From Chloroherpetonaceae bacterium (GTDB lineage: Bacteria; Bacteroidota; Chlorobiia; Chlorobiales; Thermochlorobacteraceae), in NCBI GenBank assembly GCA_025055975.1, contig JANWWM010000011.1:1-32390 (forward strand): a DNA stretch of 32,390 nt, read 5' to 3'. The notes beneath the pieces were generated by a model. The model did not search any database, was not told where the DNA came from, and was given only the letters and a program-made list of their open reading frames with translations. This document shows, piece after piece, positions 24,125-32,390 of the stretch (position 1 is its first letter; each line of letters begins with the position of its first letter). Both the position numbers and the translations under genes were made by a program.

Positions 24125-25249
24125 CTAAAAGTAGCCCTCGACGACGAAGCAATCGGAAAGAATTTTGAGCGAGAGATTGCGAAGCGAGACGCTTTCGGAA
24201 ATTTTTTTCAGTCCCAAGTCGCCGACGCTCGCAACGCCGTCGCCGCCGATGAGTTTGGGCGCGACGAAGGCGTGAAGTTTGTCGCACAGCTCCGCCTTGA
24301 TGAGCGACGCGAAAAGCCGCCCGCCGCCCTCGACCATCACGGAAAGCACTTGCTCCGCGTTCAAAATTTTCATCACATCGAGCAAATTGAGATGCTCGCT
24401 TTTTTCGCCGACGAAGAAAACTCTGACGCCTTTTTGTTCGAGCGCTTTGACTTTGGGGTGGCGTTTGTTGATGCGCGAAGTGAAAACGAGGGTTGGCGCG
24501 TCGGCGTTGAAAACGTTGGCTTGAAGCGGCACGCGCAGTTGCCGATCGAGCAAGATGCGCTTCGGGTTTCTGCCCGCGACGAGCCTGACCGTGAGTTCGG
24601 GGTTGTCGGCGAGCGCCGTGCCCGACCCAATCATCGTCGCGTCGTAGTGGTTGCGGAGGTGATGCGCGTAGGCGCGCGCTTCTTCGCTCGTAATCCATTT
24701 TGAATCCTTCGTCTTCGTGGCGATTCGCCCATCGAGCGATTGCGCGAATTTGAGCGCCACGAAAGGCAATCGCGCGCGATGCGTTTTCAAAAAGGCTTCG
24801 TTTAAGGCTTCGGATTCTTCTTTCAGAACGCCGACCTTGACCTCCACGCCCGCCTCTTTGAGCTTCTTGATGCCTTTGCCCGCGACCTTCGGATTCGGAT
24901 CGACGCACCCAACGACGACGCGCGGAATTTTTTTCTCGATGATCAAATCGACGCACGGAGGCGTTTTGCCAAAGTGCGAGCACGGTTCGAGATTCACATA
25001 CAGCGTGGAATCTTCGAGGAGGGATTCGTCTTTGACCGAGCGAATCGCGTTGACTTCCGCGTGCGCTTCGCCGCAACGCTCGTGCCAACCTTTGCCGATG
25101 ATGTTGCCGTCGCGGACGATGACGCACCCAACCATCGGATTGGGACTAACCTTGCCCGCGCCGCGCAAGGCGAGCGACAAACATTTGGAGAGGAAAAATT
25201 CGTCTTTGGAATCGTCGAAGGTCGCTTTGCCTCTTGGTTTTTTGGGCAT
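24125..25249 (-). CDS. ribD: Bifunctional riboflavin deaminase/reductase RibD
   Basis: RibD carries out the second and third steps of riboflavin synthesis: zinc-dependent deamination of the pyrimidine intermediate, then NADPH-dependent reduction of its ribose. The 374-residue length is normal for the fused enzyme. The deaminase domain (about 15-150) has the zinc site His63 and Glu65 in GEAHAEVNAI, with Cys90 and Cys99 in EPCSHFGKTPPC. The reductase domain begins at LPFVALKFAQSLDGRI and contains VMVEGGGRLFASL near its end. I chose the ATG giving MPKKPRGK; an upstream TTG abuts the preceding stop. It follows the unknown helical gene by 36 bases. No other rib gene is visible. Confidence 0.95.
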   Translation of the reverse strand: MPKKPRGKATFDDSKDEFFLSKCLSLALRGAGKVSPNPMVGCVIVRDGNIIGKGWHERCGEAHAEVNAIRSVKDESLLEDSTLYVNLEPCSHFGKTPPCVDLIIEKKIPRVVVGCVDPNPKVAGKGIKKLKEAGVEVKVGVLKEESEALNEAFLKTHRARLPFVALKFAQSLDGRIATKTKDSKWITSEEARAYAHHLRNHYDATMIGSGTALADNPELTVRLVAGRNPKRILLDRQLRVPLQANVFNADAPTLVFTSRINKRHPKVKALEQKGVRVFFVGEKSEHLNLLDVMKILNAEQVLSVMVEGGGRLFASLIKAELCDKLHAFVAPKLIGGDGVASVGDLGLKKISESVSLRNLSLKILSDCFVVEGYF

Positions 25250-25285
25250 ATGCTCGCGCTGGCTTTGCTGACGGCGAAAAGTCAA

Positions 25286-26236
25286 TCAGTCGTTCAACGC
25301 TTCGATCGCCGACGCAATATACTTGTTGAGGGTTTCTTTCGGCAAAGCGATGAAGAAATCCTCGCTCGACAAATCGAGCAAGCGGTAGGCGTAGATGACG
25401 AGCGGCTTGGGATCTTTGTTCAAAATCGCGTCGGAGCAGAATTGATAGATTTTTTTGTCGAGTTCGCTCTCGACCATTCCCGACGCTTTGTGCGCCAGAT
25501 AGCAACACTCGACGGCGACTTTGCAAAGGGCTTCGCATCGTTTCAAATGCGCTTCGTCGGAACTGCCGAGAGGAAGTTCGTAGTAGTAGATGTATTCCAT
25601 CGCCGCGTCGCGCAGAAATCGCCCCATCGTTTTGAGCACGATCGCCAAATAATTCTCCCAAAAATCAGGCTCGACGGAAGCGAAGGCGCGTTTGGTCGCG
25701 GGGTTTTTGGTCTGCTCGTAGATGTGAAAGAGAAGCGCGTAAGCGCAATCGGCGGGAACGTTGGACGCGCGACTCAGCAGGGTCGCCGCGTCCAAGATGA
25801 GTTCCAACGCGCTCGTGTCGAGAGGCAGTTGCGCCAAGAGCGACGCAAGGCGAAATCCCTTGATTTCCCAATCGTTGAGCGGCTTGTTGCCGTCTTGACC
25901 AAGTTCGGCGAGCAACGTTTCCGCCTCGTCTCGAAGTCTGAGCGGATTGGGCGCGACGGCGCTCGCGTCGCCCAATTTGATGAGCGTCGCTTTGGCTTCC
26001 GCGTCCAATCGCTCGGCTTTCGCCACGCCCAACGCATAGAGAAATCGAAGAAGCGCGACGTAAAGCGGTCTTTCGGACTCGGACGAGACGCGAATTTTAT
26101 CGATTGCGGATTGCGTCAAAGAATGAGGGTTTAAGCCGTATCGCTCCTTCCAAAGCGCAAAGTCGAGCTTCAAGGCGCGTGATTTTTTGTTGCGAAAACT
26201 TCGGCGCAAAGATACGAAATCACGGCGCGTCGACAT
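25286..26236 (-). CDS. Uncharacterised helical protein (316 aa)
   Basis: I do not recognise this 316-residue protein. It is predicted to be almost entirely helical and probably cytoplasmic. No signal peptide or membrane helix is visible. Repeated paired helices (for example [20 protein letters not shown] and the [20 protein letters not shown] region) look like an alpha-solenoid, though no TPR consensus fits cleanly. Its ATG overlaps the end of the dCMP deaminase gene by 17 bases; a TTG at 26174 is an alternative start. It is followed directly by ribD, so the three genes likely form one transcript. The function cannot be inferred from the context. Confidence 0.75.
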   Translation of the reverse strand: MSTRRDFVSLRRSFRNKKSRALKLDFALWKERYGLNPHSLTQSAIDKIRVSSESERPLYVALLRFLYALGVAKAERLDAEAKATLIKLGDASAVAPNPLRLRDEAETLLAELGQDGNKPLNDWEIKGFRLASLLAQLPLDTSALELILDAATLLSRASNVPADCAYALLFHIYEQTKNPATKRAFASVEPDFWENYLAIVLKTMGRFLRDAAMEYIYYYELPLGSSDEAHLKRCEALCKVAVECCYLAHKASGMVESELDKKIYQFCSDAILNKDPKPLVIYAYRLLDLSSEDFFIALPKETLNKYIASAIEALND

Positions 26237-26714
26237 GAACCTGAATCAATCTCACGCCCGAAAGCGCGACGAGCTCCATAATGTTCTCCATCTTGTATGG
26301 CTTGTCGTAGTAGATGGTCTTGACGCCCACGTTGATGAGCACTTTGAGGCAATTCAAGCACGGGCTTGCGGTAACGTAGATGTCCGCGCCTTTGATGGAC
26401 GTGCCGTTTTTGGCGGCTTGCGCGATGGCGTTGATTTCGGCGTGAATGGTGCGCATGCAATTTTCTTCGACCGTGCCGTCGGGGTGAATGGATTTGTAGA
26501 TGAGGCAATTCGGACCGTCGCAATGCGGCAGTCCCGACGGCGAGCCGTTGTAGCCCGTGGCGAGGATGTTGTTTTCGCGCACGATGACCGCGCCCACCTG
26601 CGCCCGCTCGCAAGTCGAGCGACGCGAAATCAGATGCGCCACGCTCATAAAGTATTCGTGCCAACCGATGCGCTCTTGCTTTTTTTGATGATTGGTCGGA
26701 ATGTCGTCTCGCAT
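26220..26714 (-). CDS. dCMP deaminase (deoxycytidylate deaminase family)
   Basis: This 164-residue zinc enzyme should convert dCMP to dUMP, supplying substrate for thymidylate synthase. The ATG giving [12 protein letters not shown] is chosen over longer arginine-rich starts. The catalytic site is complete: His91 and Glu93 in [12 protein letters not shown], Cys119 and Cys122 in [10 protein letters not shown]. The [14 protein letters not shown] segment (about 52-65) is characteristic of dCMP deaminases rather than cytidine or tRNA deaminases. A related Gram-positive gene is called comEB; I leave the symbol blank as competence is not implied. A Bacteroidota-like promoter lies 30 bases upstream, and the gene leads the group with the unknown helical gene and ribD. 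Confidence 0.92.
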   Translation of the reverse strand: MRDDIPTNHQKKQERIGWHEYFMSVAHLISRRSTCERAQVGAVIVRENNILATGYNGSPSGLPHCDGPNCLIYKSIHPDGTVEENCMRTIHAEINAIAQAAKNGTSIKGADIYVTASPCLNCLKVLINVGVKTIYYDKPYKMENIMELVALSGVRLIQVHVDAP

Positions 26715-26744
26715 TTGAAGCGGAAATGTTTGATTGAAGCGAGC

Positions 26745-26774
26745 GAAATTTAACGCGCCGCGCGGAAGGCGCAA
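26745..26774 (-). promoter_or_regulatory. Candidate Bacteroidota-type promoter for the dCMP deaminase gene
   Basis: On the minus strand TTG is followed after 19 bases by TAAATTTC, one mismatch from the TAnnTTTG element recognised by the primary sigma factor in Bacteroidota. It ends 30 bases before the ATG and downstream of the terminator of the gene behind. Confidence 0.45.
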
Positions 26775-26784
26775 GACGAGTCGC

Positions 26785-26812
26785 AAAAAGAAAAGGCGCG
26801 ACCCCTCGCGCC
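26785..26812 (-). terminator. Rho-independent terminator after the delta-60 repeat gene
   Basis: Read on the minus strand, arms GGCGCGA and TCGCGCC pair over a 4-base loop of G and are followed by TTTTCTTTTT. It lies 25 bases past the stop of the delta-60 protein gene and separates it from the dCMP deaminase promoter. Confidence 0.85.
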
Positions 26813-26836
26813 TTTCTCGTTTGCAACGACGCAAGT

Positions 26837-29800
26837 TTATTTCACGAGCAACATCTTTTTCGTCGCAACGAATTGCCCCGCCTGTATCCGATAGAAATAA
26901 ACCCCGCTCGTCAAACCCAGCGACGACGCATGCAGCGTAACGCTGTGATAGCCTGCCTCCTCTCGCGTATTCGCCAAAGTTGCAATCTTTCTGCCTAACA
27001 CATCAAACGCCTCGACGCGCACATCGCTGGCAACGGGCAATTCGTAAGGAATGACCGTCGTCGGATTGAACGGATTTGGATAGTTCTGACCGAGCGCGAA
27101 AGACTTCGGCTTTGCGGGCGCGTCATTCGCGGAGAGTTGCGTCGTGGAATCTTGACCAATCGCAAAATCGCTGAAACTTCGCAACCCGCTGACCGTTATG
27201 AACGGCGCGTTGTAACTGACGCTCGCGTTGATGGGCGGACGGCTCACGTCTTGCCATTGGCTCAACGAATCGTTGCGACGCAAGACGCGAAGCAAGTTGA
27301 AATTGCGAATGCCCGACATGCCGCTCAAATCAAGCGTGAGGTTGTAGGTCAAGCCTGTGGCGTTGGTCGTAATCGTCCAATAGCGGTCTCTGAGGACTTG
27401 ATTGACGCCTTGCGGCAGCGCGCCGACCGTGTTGGGATTAACGCCGACCGTTGCCGTGATTGAGCCGCCCGACCCCGTGTTGCCCGTGATGTTTACCGTT
27501 GCGCCTGAACCACCCAAGACGATTTGTCCCGTTTGTCCGCCCGAAATGCTCGCGCCGAAACGCACCGAGTTGAAGACGCGACCAACCCAAAAGTCTTTCG
27601 TGTTGTTGCTTCCCGTCGTTTGAGCCGCGAGAAGAACTCTGCCGTCGGGTTGCGTGGCGACGCAGTAATTGGATTGAAAAGTCGTGCCTGAGGGCATCAC
27701 ATATCGCGCGATGCCGTTGGTTGCAAACGTGGAATCAATCGCGTTGTTGGCGACGCTCCTTCCGTTTTCGCGAGCGCGCACGATGACCGCGCCGTCTGAC
27801 GCGCGCATTGTTATCAGCAATTTTCCATCGCCTTCAACGAAGAGAGCGTTTGCGATGCCGCCAGAAGTATTTGCAAGGACAATGCGCGCCACGCCCTTTC
27901 TGAAAAAGGTCGAGTCTTGGTTCATTCCGAAAGTCGTGTCCAAATCGCCATTCGCAAGAAAGCGAGCGACAAAAGCCGAAGGTTGCGCTTGTTGTCCCAA
28001 AGACCCGCCGACCACGCACTTGCCGTCGCCTTGAACAAACGCGCAGGTGGCGTTTGCGTTCAAGTTCGCTATCGTAGCAATGCCGTCGCCGCTGAACGAT
28101 GAGTCTAATGCGCCGTTGCTATTGAAACGAGCAAGCAAGATTTGAGGGACATTGTTGATCGTTGCCGTGCCAAGTGCGAGAATTTTGCCGTCGTTCAAGA
28201 AGAGCGCGTCTCGGAAAACGGCGTTCGTTCCGAAAATGACCGTTGCGACTCCGTTTGAGCCAAATGCGTTGTCGTTTGAGCCGTTGGCGTTGAGCATCGC
28301 CAATTGCGCCCTATTGTTTTGAGTGCCGACCAACAAAATTTTTCCGTTGTTCAACGCGATGATTTTTTCGGGAGCAATGACATCTCCTATCACTCTTGTT
28401 CCGCTCGAACCAAATGCGCTATCAACGAGTCCGTTTGTTCGGAAGCGACGCAGTCTCGAGGGTGTCGTCAAAAGGATTCTGCCATCATGTTGCACCGCCA
28501 TCGCGCCTGAAAACGCAACGCTGGATGTGATCTGAATGAGCGATTTCCCGTTGTTTCCAAAACTTGCGACGGGCGTTCCGTTGGCGTTGAGCAGTGAAAT
28601 TGCAATTAGGTAATTGCCTGCATTGCCCGCTATGGCGATTTTTCCGTCGGGTGCGATGGCGATGGATTGTGGCGTATCATCGGTTTTAGGATTGGGGTTG
28701 TTGAAAATCCGAATCCCGTTGCCGTTGAACGAGTTGTCAAAACTGCCATTCGCGTTCAAACGAATCGCCGCAATCGATTTGCCGCCATTGTTTCCAAGCA
28801 ACAGTGGCTTGCCGTCGGATTGAAGGGCAAAGTCGAGAATCAAATCGCTGTTGCTTGGCAACAAGGATTGGGTGATGCGAATTGACCCTGTCCCGTTGAA
28901 CGAACTATCAAGCGCTCCTACGCTATCGACGCGGATAAGGACGGGCGCATAATCGTTTGCGAAAACTTCGCGTTCAAGCCCAGCAAGATATATCCTGCCT
29001 TGCGTCGTGCGCGCCATCGCCATCGGGCGAATATCGCGCGACGCGACGACGCGCATTCCGCCATTGCCGAAGGTTGCGTCCAAGTTGCCATTTGCGGTGA
29101 CGCGAACCAGCCCAATGCCCAATGCCAAATTAACCGTTGGACCTTGCCTGACCGTGTCTTGCGTCGTCGTCAAAATCAATATCCGTCCATCAGGCAGAAT
29201 CTCGATGTCTTTTGCGGATTCGTTGCTTGCGGCGGGGACGCCTTGAATCGTCGCGCTGCGGAGATTGAACTCTGCCAACCCATCGCCGCTGAACGTATTG
29301 TCCAACGCGCCGCTCGCAAGAAAGCGCGCCAACGTGATGTTAGAATGAGCGATTGGCGGGGATTGCGACAAGACCGCGCCTCGCAAACCGCCCACGACAA
29401 TTTTTCCGTCGGATTGAAGCGCGACCGAAAGCGCTTGCGTGGGTTGGAAAATGATGAAATTTGATGGCGGACCGCTTGCGGAATTTCGAAAGATGGTCTG
29501 TATCCCCGTGCCGTTGAACGTGTTGTCCAGCGTTCCGTTGGCGTTCAGGCGAATGATGAGTTGGTCTTCCGTACGAGTCTGCGTCGTCGGCGGAGACGGC
29601 GGCGGCGGAGAGACCGTTTGAATGCTACTGTATCCCACAACAACGATTTTGTTGTCAGGTTGAACCGCAACATCGAACGCTTCTGCGCCGAGATCCGCTC
29701 CGACAACTTGCGGAAGGTATGTAAAAACCCCGTCGCCCCCGCCAAACGTGGAATCAATCAAGCCGTTGGACGTGAAGCGATAGACATTCAAACCATTCGC

Positions 29801-30169
29801 GCCCCGACCAACAGCAATGATTTTGCCATCGGATTGAACCGCCAACTTGTTGAGTCTGTTAAACTGCCGCACAACTGTTGAGCCGTTGTCTCCAAACGAC
29901 AAGTCCGTGCTTCCGTTGGTGTTCAGGCGCATCAAAATCACCCCGTTGTTTTCCGTAATGCCGCCAGCCAAGATTTTGCCGTCGGGCAGAACCAATGTTG
30001 ACCTGCCGACATCGTCAGATTGATAGACCGATGAAAAATCAATCGTCGTCGCGCCCGTTCCCGCAAAGGTGTTGTCAAGCGTTCCGGGCGTTTGGGCTTG
30101 CGTCTTGCTCATAGCGGCAAGAAAGGCAAGCGTCAGCAGCAGTAAAAAGCGTATCGTTTGAAATGCCAT
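26837..30169 (-). CDS. Secreted delta-60 repeat protein with T9SS C-terminal sorting domain
   Basis: The 1110-residue product is a large secreted protein. The ATG giving [20 protein letters not shown] starts a signal peptide ending near TQAQ. Most of the protein is a chain of delta-60-type repeats, each about 55-60 residues. The recurring pattern is a Q-x-D-G-K-I strand followed by an N-G-x-x-D-x-x-F-x-G-x-G turn; at least a dozen are visible. Around residue 900 a different region with glycine-rich [20 protein letters not shown] follows. The C-terminus has [19 protein letters not shown] and ends [18 protein letters not shown], a typical type A T9SS sorting domain. The protein should therefore be cleaved by a PorU-type sortase and carried to the surface. 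A promoter and a terminator bracket the gene, so it is monocistronic. Confidence 0.92.
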   Translation of the reverse strand: MAFQTIRFLLLLTLAFLAAMSKTQAQTPGTLDNTFAGTGATTIDFSSVYQSDDVGRSTLVLPDGKILAGGITENNGVILMRLNTNGSTDLSFGDNGSTVVRQFNRLNKLAVQSDGKIIAVGRGANGLNVYRFTSNGLIDSTFGGGDGVFTYLPQVVGADLGAEAFDVAVQPDNKIVVVGYSSIQTVSPPPPSPPTTQTRTEDQLIIRLNANGTLDNTFNGTGIQTIFRNSASGPPSNFIIFQPTQALSVALQSDGKIVVGGLRGAVLSQSPPIAHSNITLARFLASGALDNTFSGDGLAEFNLRSATIQGVPAASNESAKDIEILPDGRILILTTTQDTVRQGPTVNLALGIGLVRVTANGNLDATFGNGGMRVVASRDIRPMAMARTTQGRIYLAGLEREVFANDYAPVLIRVDSVGALDSSFNGTGSIRITQSLLPSNSDLILDFALQSDGKPLLLGNNGGKSIAAIRLNANGSFDNSFNGNGIRIFNNPNPKTDDTPQSIAIAPDGKIAIAGNAGNYLIAISLLNANGTPVASFGNNGKSLIQITSSVAFSGAMAVQHDGRILLTTPSRLRRFRTNGLVDSAFGSSGTRVIGDVIAPEKIIALNNGKILLVGTQNNRAQLAMLNANGSNDNAFGSNGVATVIFGTNAVFRDALFLNDGKILALGTATINNVPQILLARFNSNGALDSSFSGDGIATIANLNANATCAFVQGDGKCVVGGSLGQQAQPSAFVARFLANGDLDTTFGMNQDSTFFRKGVARIVLANTSGGIANALFVEGDGKLLITMRASDGAVIVRARENGRSVANNAIDSTFATNGIARYVMPSGTTFQSNYCVATQPDGRVLLAAQTTGSNNTKDFWVGRVFNSVRFGASISGGQTGQIVLGGSGATVNITGNTGSGGSITATVGVNPNTVGALPQGVNQVLRDRYWTITTNATGLTYNLTLDLSGMSGIRNFNLLRVLRRNDSLSQWQDVSRPPINASVSYNAPFITVSGLRSFSDFAIGQDSTTQLSANDAPAKPKSFALGQNYPNPFNPTTVIPYELPVASDVRVEAFDVLGRKIATLANTREEAGYHSVTLHASSLGLTSGVYFYRIQAGQFVATKKMLLVK

Positions 30170-30210
30170 TGTTCGAGCGTTTGAGTTAGAAAAAATCAAC
30201 TTTTGACGCT

Positions 30211-30241
30211 CAAACTTACCTTTCAAATCGCGCGGGCGCAA
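30211..30241 (-). promoter_or_regulatory. Candidate Bacteroidota-type promoter for the delta-60 gene
   Basis: On the minus strand TTG is followed after 20 bases by TAAGTTTG, a full match to TAnnTTTG. The element ends 41 bases before the ATG. The intervening leader contains overlapping inverted repeats (GAGCGT/ACGCTC and GTTTGAG/CTCAAAC, about 30175-30215) of unknown meaning. Confidence 0.55.
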
Positions 30242-30301
30242 CGCTACTTGAATGCGCCTTATTCTTGCAAGTGATTGTTTTATGAGGAGTTAGCCTGTAA
30301 A

Positions 30302-31852
30302 TCAAACGGCGGAAAGAAAGGGAAAAAGTTGGGTGTCTTTCGTCAGCCCAAGTTTTTTGCGAATGTGGAGGCGGTATTTGTCGATGTTGCGATGGCGATT
30401 GCCGCTCGCGTCGGCGGCGTAAAAAATCTTGGCGATGTCTTTCGACGAAAGCCCCAAGCGAATGAGCGAGCAAACGATGAGTTCGGCGGGCGTGAGCGAA
30501 GGACTGCGCTCCGACAAGCGACGAATGAAATTGGGGTGAAGTTGATTGAAAAGCGATTGAAAAGCGTCCAACTCTTGCTTCGACGATTGCCGCGATTGAA
30601 GGTCGGCGATGATTTCCAGCAAGCGACGGTCTTTCGTCTTCCGTCCCGATAAGCGCGAGACGACGTGTTGAAGTTCGGTCGCCAGATGTTCCAAGAGATG
30701 CGTTTGTTTGAGCAAGAAGGTTGCCGAGCGCGCGATTTCGGCGGATTTCTGCGCGACTTCGCGTTCAAGGTCGCGCTTCTCGACGCGCGCTTTTTCGGCT
30801 TCGCGTTGCGCTTCGGCGAGTTGGTTCAGGACTTGCAAATTTTTCAAACGCCTGTCGGATTCTTCGTTGAAAATTTCTTCTCGCAACCGATGATGCGCCT
30901 CGTAATGACGAAGCGACTTGGCGTATTTCTTTTGAGATTTGAAAAGCAGCGACAGCGAGAGATGCACGTCGCACTGACGCGGTTTCAATCCCAACGTTTC
31001 CGCGAGTTTCAGCGCTTCGCAAAGATGCGCTTTGGCTTTGTTATGTTCCCTTCGCGCCGCGAAGAAGTCGCCTAAATCGTGATGGATGACGGCTTGCATT
31101 CGGCGGTCGTCCAGCGCTTCGGCAAGTTTGAGGCTTTGAAAAAAATATCGCCGCGCGCTCTGAAAGTTTTTCAATCGCAACGCGCTCGAGCCGAGATTTC
31201 GAAGCACGATGCACTCGCCCGTCTTGTCGCCAAGTTCGCGCCGTATCGCCAAAACTTTCTTCCTCAATTCCAAAGCCTCTTGATGCTTTCCCTGACTGGA
31301 ATAGACCGACGAGAGATTGCTTTGCGTAAGCGCCAAACTTTTTTTGTCGGATAATTTTTCTTTCAAGGCGAGGCTTTTGAGGTAGAACTCCCGCGCCTCG
31401 TCGTATTGACGCAAGCCGTAGTAGACCGAGCCGATGTTGTTGTAGGCTTTGGCGGTCGAGACTTGGCTGTCGAGGCGTTTGGCGATGTCGAGACTTTTGA
31501 AGTGGTAGTCGAGCGCCACGTCAAAAGCGCCCAAGCGTTCATAAAGAACCCCCAAATCGCAGAGCGCGTCGAACTCGCCTTGACGCTGGTTCAGCGCGCG
31601 ATAATGTTCCAAACACTCGTTCAGAAGCGGCAACGAGTCGCTATGGTTGTAGAGGGCTAAGTGAGAACTGGCAAGGTAATGAAGCGCGAGGACGTAATCG
31701 GCGCGAAAAGCCCTTCGCTCGGAAAGGGGTTTTAGAAGCGTCGCAACTTCTTGCAGCGCGACGACTGCGTCCTTGAACTTGCCGCCTTCGTAGAGGCTTT
31801 TGCCCGCTTCAAACAAGGCGCGAAAGCGGTCGTTTGGGCGAGGTTTTGGCAT
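30302..31852 (-). CDS. TPR-repeat regulator with LuxR-like HTH domain
   Basis: This 516-residue protein appears to be a cytoplasmic regulator. Residues 1-330 contain about eight tetratricopeptide repeats, with typical Y-N-N-I-G-x-x-Y and A-L-x-x-x-x-K-S-L patterns. A long charged coiled coil follows (about 330-400, rich in A-E-A-Q-R-E-A-E and E-V-A-Q-K-S-A-E). The last 60 residues, starting LTPAELIVCSLIRLGLSSKDIAKI and ending HIRKKLGL, resemble the LuxR/GerE helix-turn-helix, with a few extra residues before the recognition helix. Many Bacteroidota and Ignavibacteria regulators share this TPR-coil-HTH order without a receiver domain. The next gene on the right is divergent across a 154-base gap containing a perfect inverted repeat, so it may control itself and that gene. 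Confidence 0.87.
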   Translation of the reverse strand: MPKPRPNDRFRALFEAGKSLYEGGKFKDAVVALQEVATLLKPLSERRAFRADYVLALHYLASSHLALYNHSDSLPLLNECLEHYRALNQRQGEFDALCDLGVLYERLGAFDVALDYHFKSLDIAKRLDSQVSTAKAYNNIGSVYYGLRQYDEAREFYLKSLALKEKLSDKKSLALTQSNLSSVYSSQGKHQEALELRKKVLAIRRELGDKTGECIVLRNLGSSALRLKNFQSARRYFFQSLKLAEALDDRRMQAVIHHDLGDFFAARREHNKAKAHLCEALKLAETLGLKPRQCDVHLSLSLLFKSQKKYAKSLRHYEAHHRLREEIFNEESDRRLKNLQVLNQLAEAQREAEKARVEKRDLEREVAQKSAEIARSATFLLKQTHLLEHLATELQHVVSRLSGRKTKDRRLLEIIADLQSRQSSKQELDAFQSLFNQLHPNFIRRLSERSPSLTPAELIVCSLIRLGLSSKDIAKIFYAADASGNRHRNIDKYRLHIRKKLGLTKDTQLFPFLSAV

Positions 31853-31886
31853 CGTCTTGCGCGATGAGTTGGCGCGGCGCGTCTCA

Positions 31887-31909
31887 GGCGTTAAACGTCC
31901 TTTAACGCC
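31887..31909. promoter_or_regulatory. Inverted repeat, candidate operator in divergent intergenic region
   Basis: Perfect 9-base arms GGCGTTAAA and TTTAACGCC flank a 5-base centre. The repeat is 35 bases upstream of the TPR/LuxR-like ATG and about 98 bases upstream of the divergent gene. Neither strand has a T tract after it, so it is not a terminator. A dimeric regulator site is the simplest reading. Confidence 0.5.
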
Positions 31910-32006
31910 AGTGAAATTTTCTGAAAAAACGACTGCTGCTTAAATTCCGAAAACCCAAAAAACTCAAAAAAATCCTTTCTCGTCAAATTCTAATCTAGCG
32001 AACCGG

Positions 32007-32390
32007 ATGAAAAACGAGTTTAGAGCGATCATCTTTTCTGCTGCGTTCATTGCTGCGGCAAGTTCCGCGCTTGCTCAAACGGGACCTGGTGGCGTTGGGA
32101 ACAGTTCTACGAACCGGTTGTGGTTGCGAGCGGATGCGGGGATATCGACGACGGTAGATGGCACGCCTGTGAGCGCGTGGAACGACCAGTCAGGCAACAA
32201 CAACCACGCCACGCAGTCGGATGCCAACCGCCAACCGCTCTACATTGCTAATGCCGTCAATGGTCGCCCGACCTTGCGTTTTGATGGCGCAAATGCCAAC
32301 ACAGCGTTGCGCGATGCGCTGGTGCTGACGACGAACCTGACGGATGTGGTGGGAACGCTACTCATCGTGGGGCGACGGACAGCGCTCGGC
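32007..32390 (+). CDS. Secreted LamG/concanavalin-like protein (N-terminal part only)
   Basis: The first 128 codons of a secreted protein are present; the gene continues past the window. A signal peptide is clear (MKNEFRAIIFSAAFIAAASS, ending ALAQ). After it, LWLRADAGIS, VSAWNDQSGNNNHATQSD and NGRPTLRFDGAN form the start of a jelly-roll domain commonly found in large surface proteins of Bacteroidota, often with a T9SS sorting domain at the far end. The start ATG is preceded by CCGG rather than a strong ribosome site. It is divergent from the TPR/LuxR-like regulator. Full length and C-terminus cannot be seen. Confidence 0.85.
   Translation, partial: MKNEFRAIIFSAAFIAAASSALAQTGPGGVGNSSTNRLWLRADAGISTTVDGTPVSAWNDQSGNNNHATQSDANRQPLYIANAVNGRPTLRFDGANANTALRDALVLTTNLTDVVGTLLIVGRRTALG

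Noticed and set aside
30175-30215. Overlapping inverted repeats in the leader of the delta-60 gene considered as a riboswitch or terminator.
   Set aside because: The arms are only 6-7 bases, widely spaced, mutually exclusive and without a T tract. They are mentioned only in the promoter entry.
1-32390. CRISPR array, tRNA, rRNA, insertion sequence or prophage.
   Set aside because: No regularly spaced repeats, cloverleaf-like sequences, transposase motifs or phage structural genes were seen on either strand.

Overview
The window looks like chromosomal DNA from a Gram-negative member of the Bacteroidota/Chlorobiota group, possibly a Chlorobi, Ignavibacteria or Kapabacteria relative (inference). 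Supporting signs are a PorU-type C25 sortase of the type IX secretion system (T9SS), C-terminal regions with the N-Y-P-N-P-F signature of T9SS cargo and FlgD-like domains, giant secreted PKD and delta-60 repeat proteins, few clear Shine-Dalgarno sequences, and two candidate promoters close to the Bacteroidota TTG-N19/20-TAnnTTTG pattern. Coding density is high. No rRNA, tRNA, CRISPR array, insertion sequence or phage gene was seen, and no stretch over 300 bases lacks a gene.

Bases 1-17586 are one long minus-strand directon. In transcription order it holds ftsX, holB, a Uma2-family nuclease, porU, a BLUF blue-light receptor, a transmembrane histidine kinase, a FecR-domain protein, a 12-repeat PKD protein and an ArnT/PMT-like glycosyltransferase cut by the window edge. 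A sigma70-like promoter lies just upstream of porU. The genes from BLUF to the glycosyltransferase are tightly spaced or overlap by four bases. This gives a plausible unit linking light sensing, a kinase and cell-surface proteins, and it is the most unusual part of the window.

Bases 17707-18933 carry nuoI and purN on the plus strand, separated by a strong terminator hairpin. Bases 18930-23227 are a minus-strand group: meaB, a small unknown protein, a ComEA-like helix-hairpin-helix protein, a PilM-like protein and a soluble PAS kinase with a degenerate receiver domain. A lipoprotein with two DUF4397 repeats (plus strand) ends in a textbook terminator. Then come a minus-strand dCMP deaminase, an unknown helical protein and ribD.

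The right end (26837-32390) holds a delta-60 repeat T9SS cargo protein, a TPR/LuxR-like regulator, and the start of a divergent LamG-like secreted protein. A perfect 9-bp-arm inverted repeat lies between the last two and could be an operator. Assignments rest on reading translations and motifs by eye; no database search or composition count was run.
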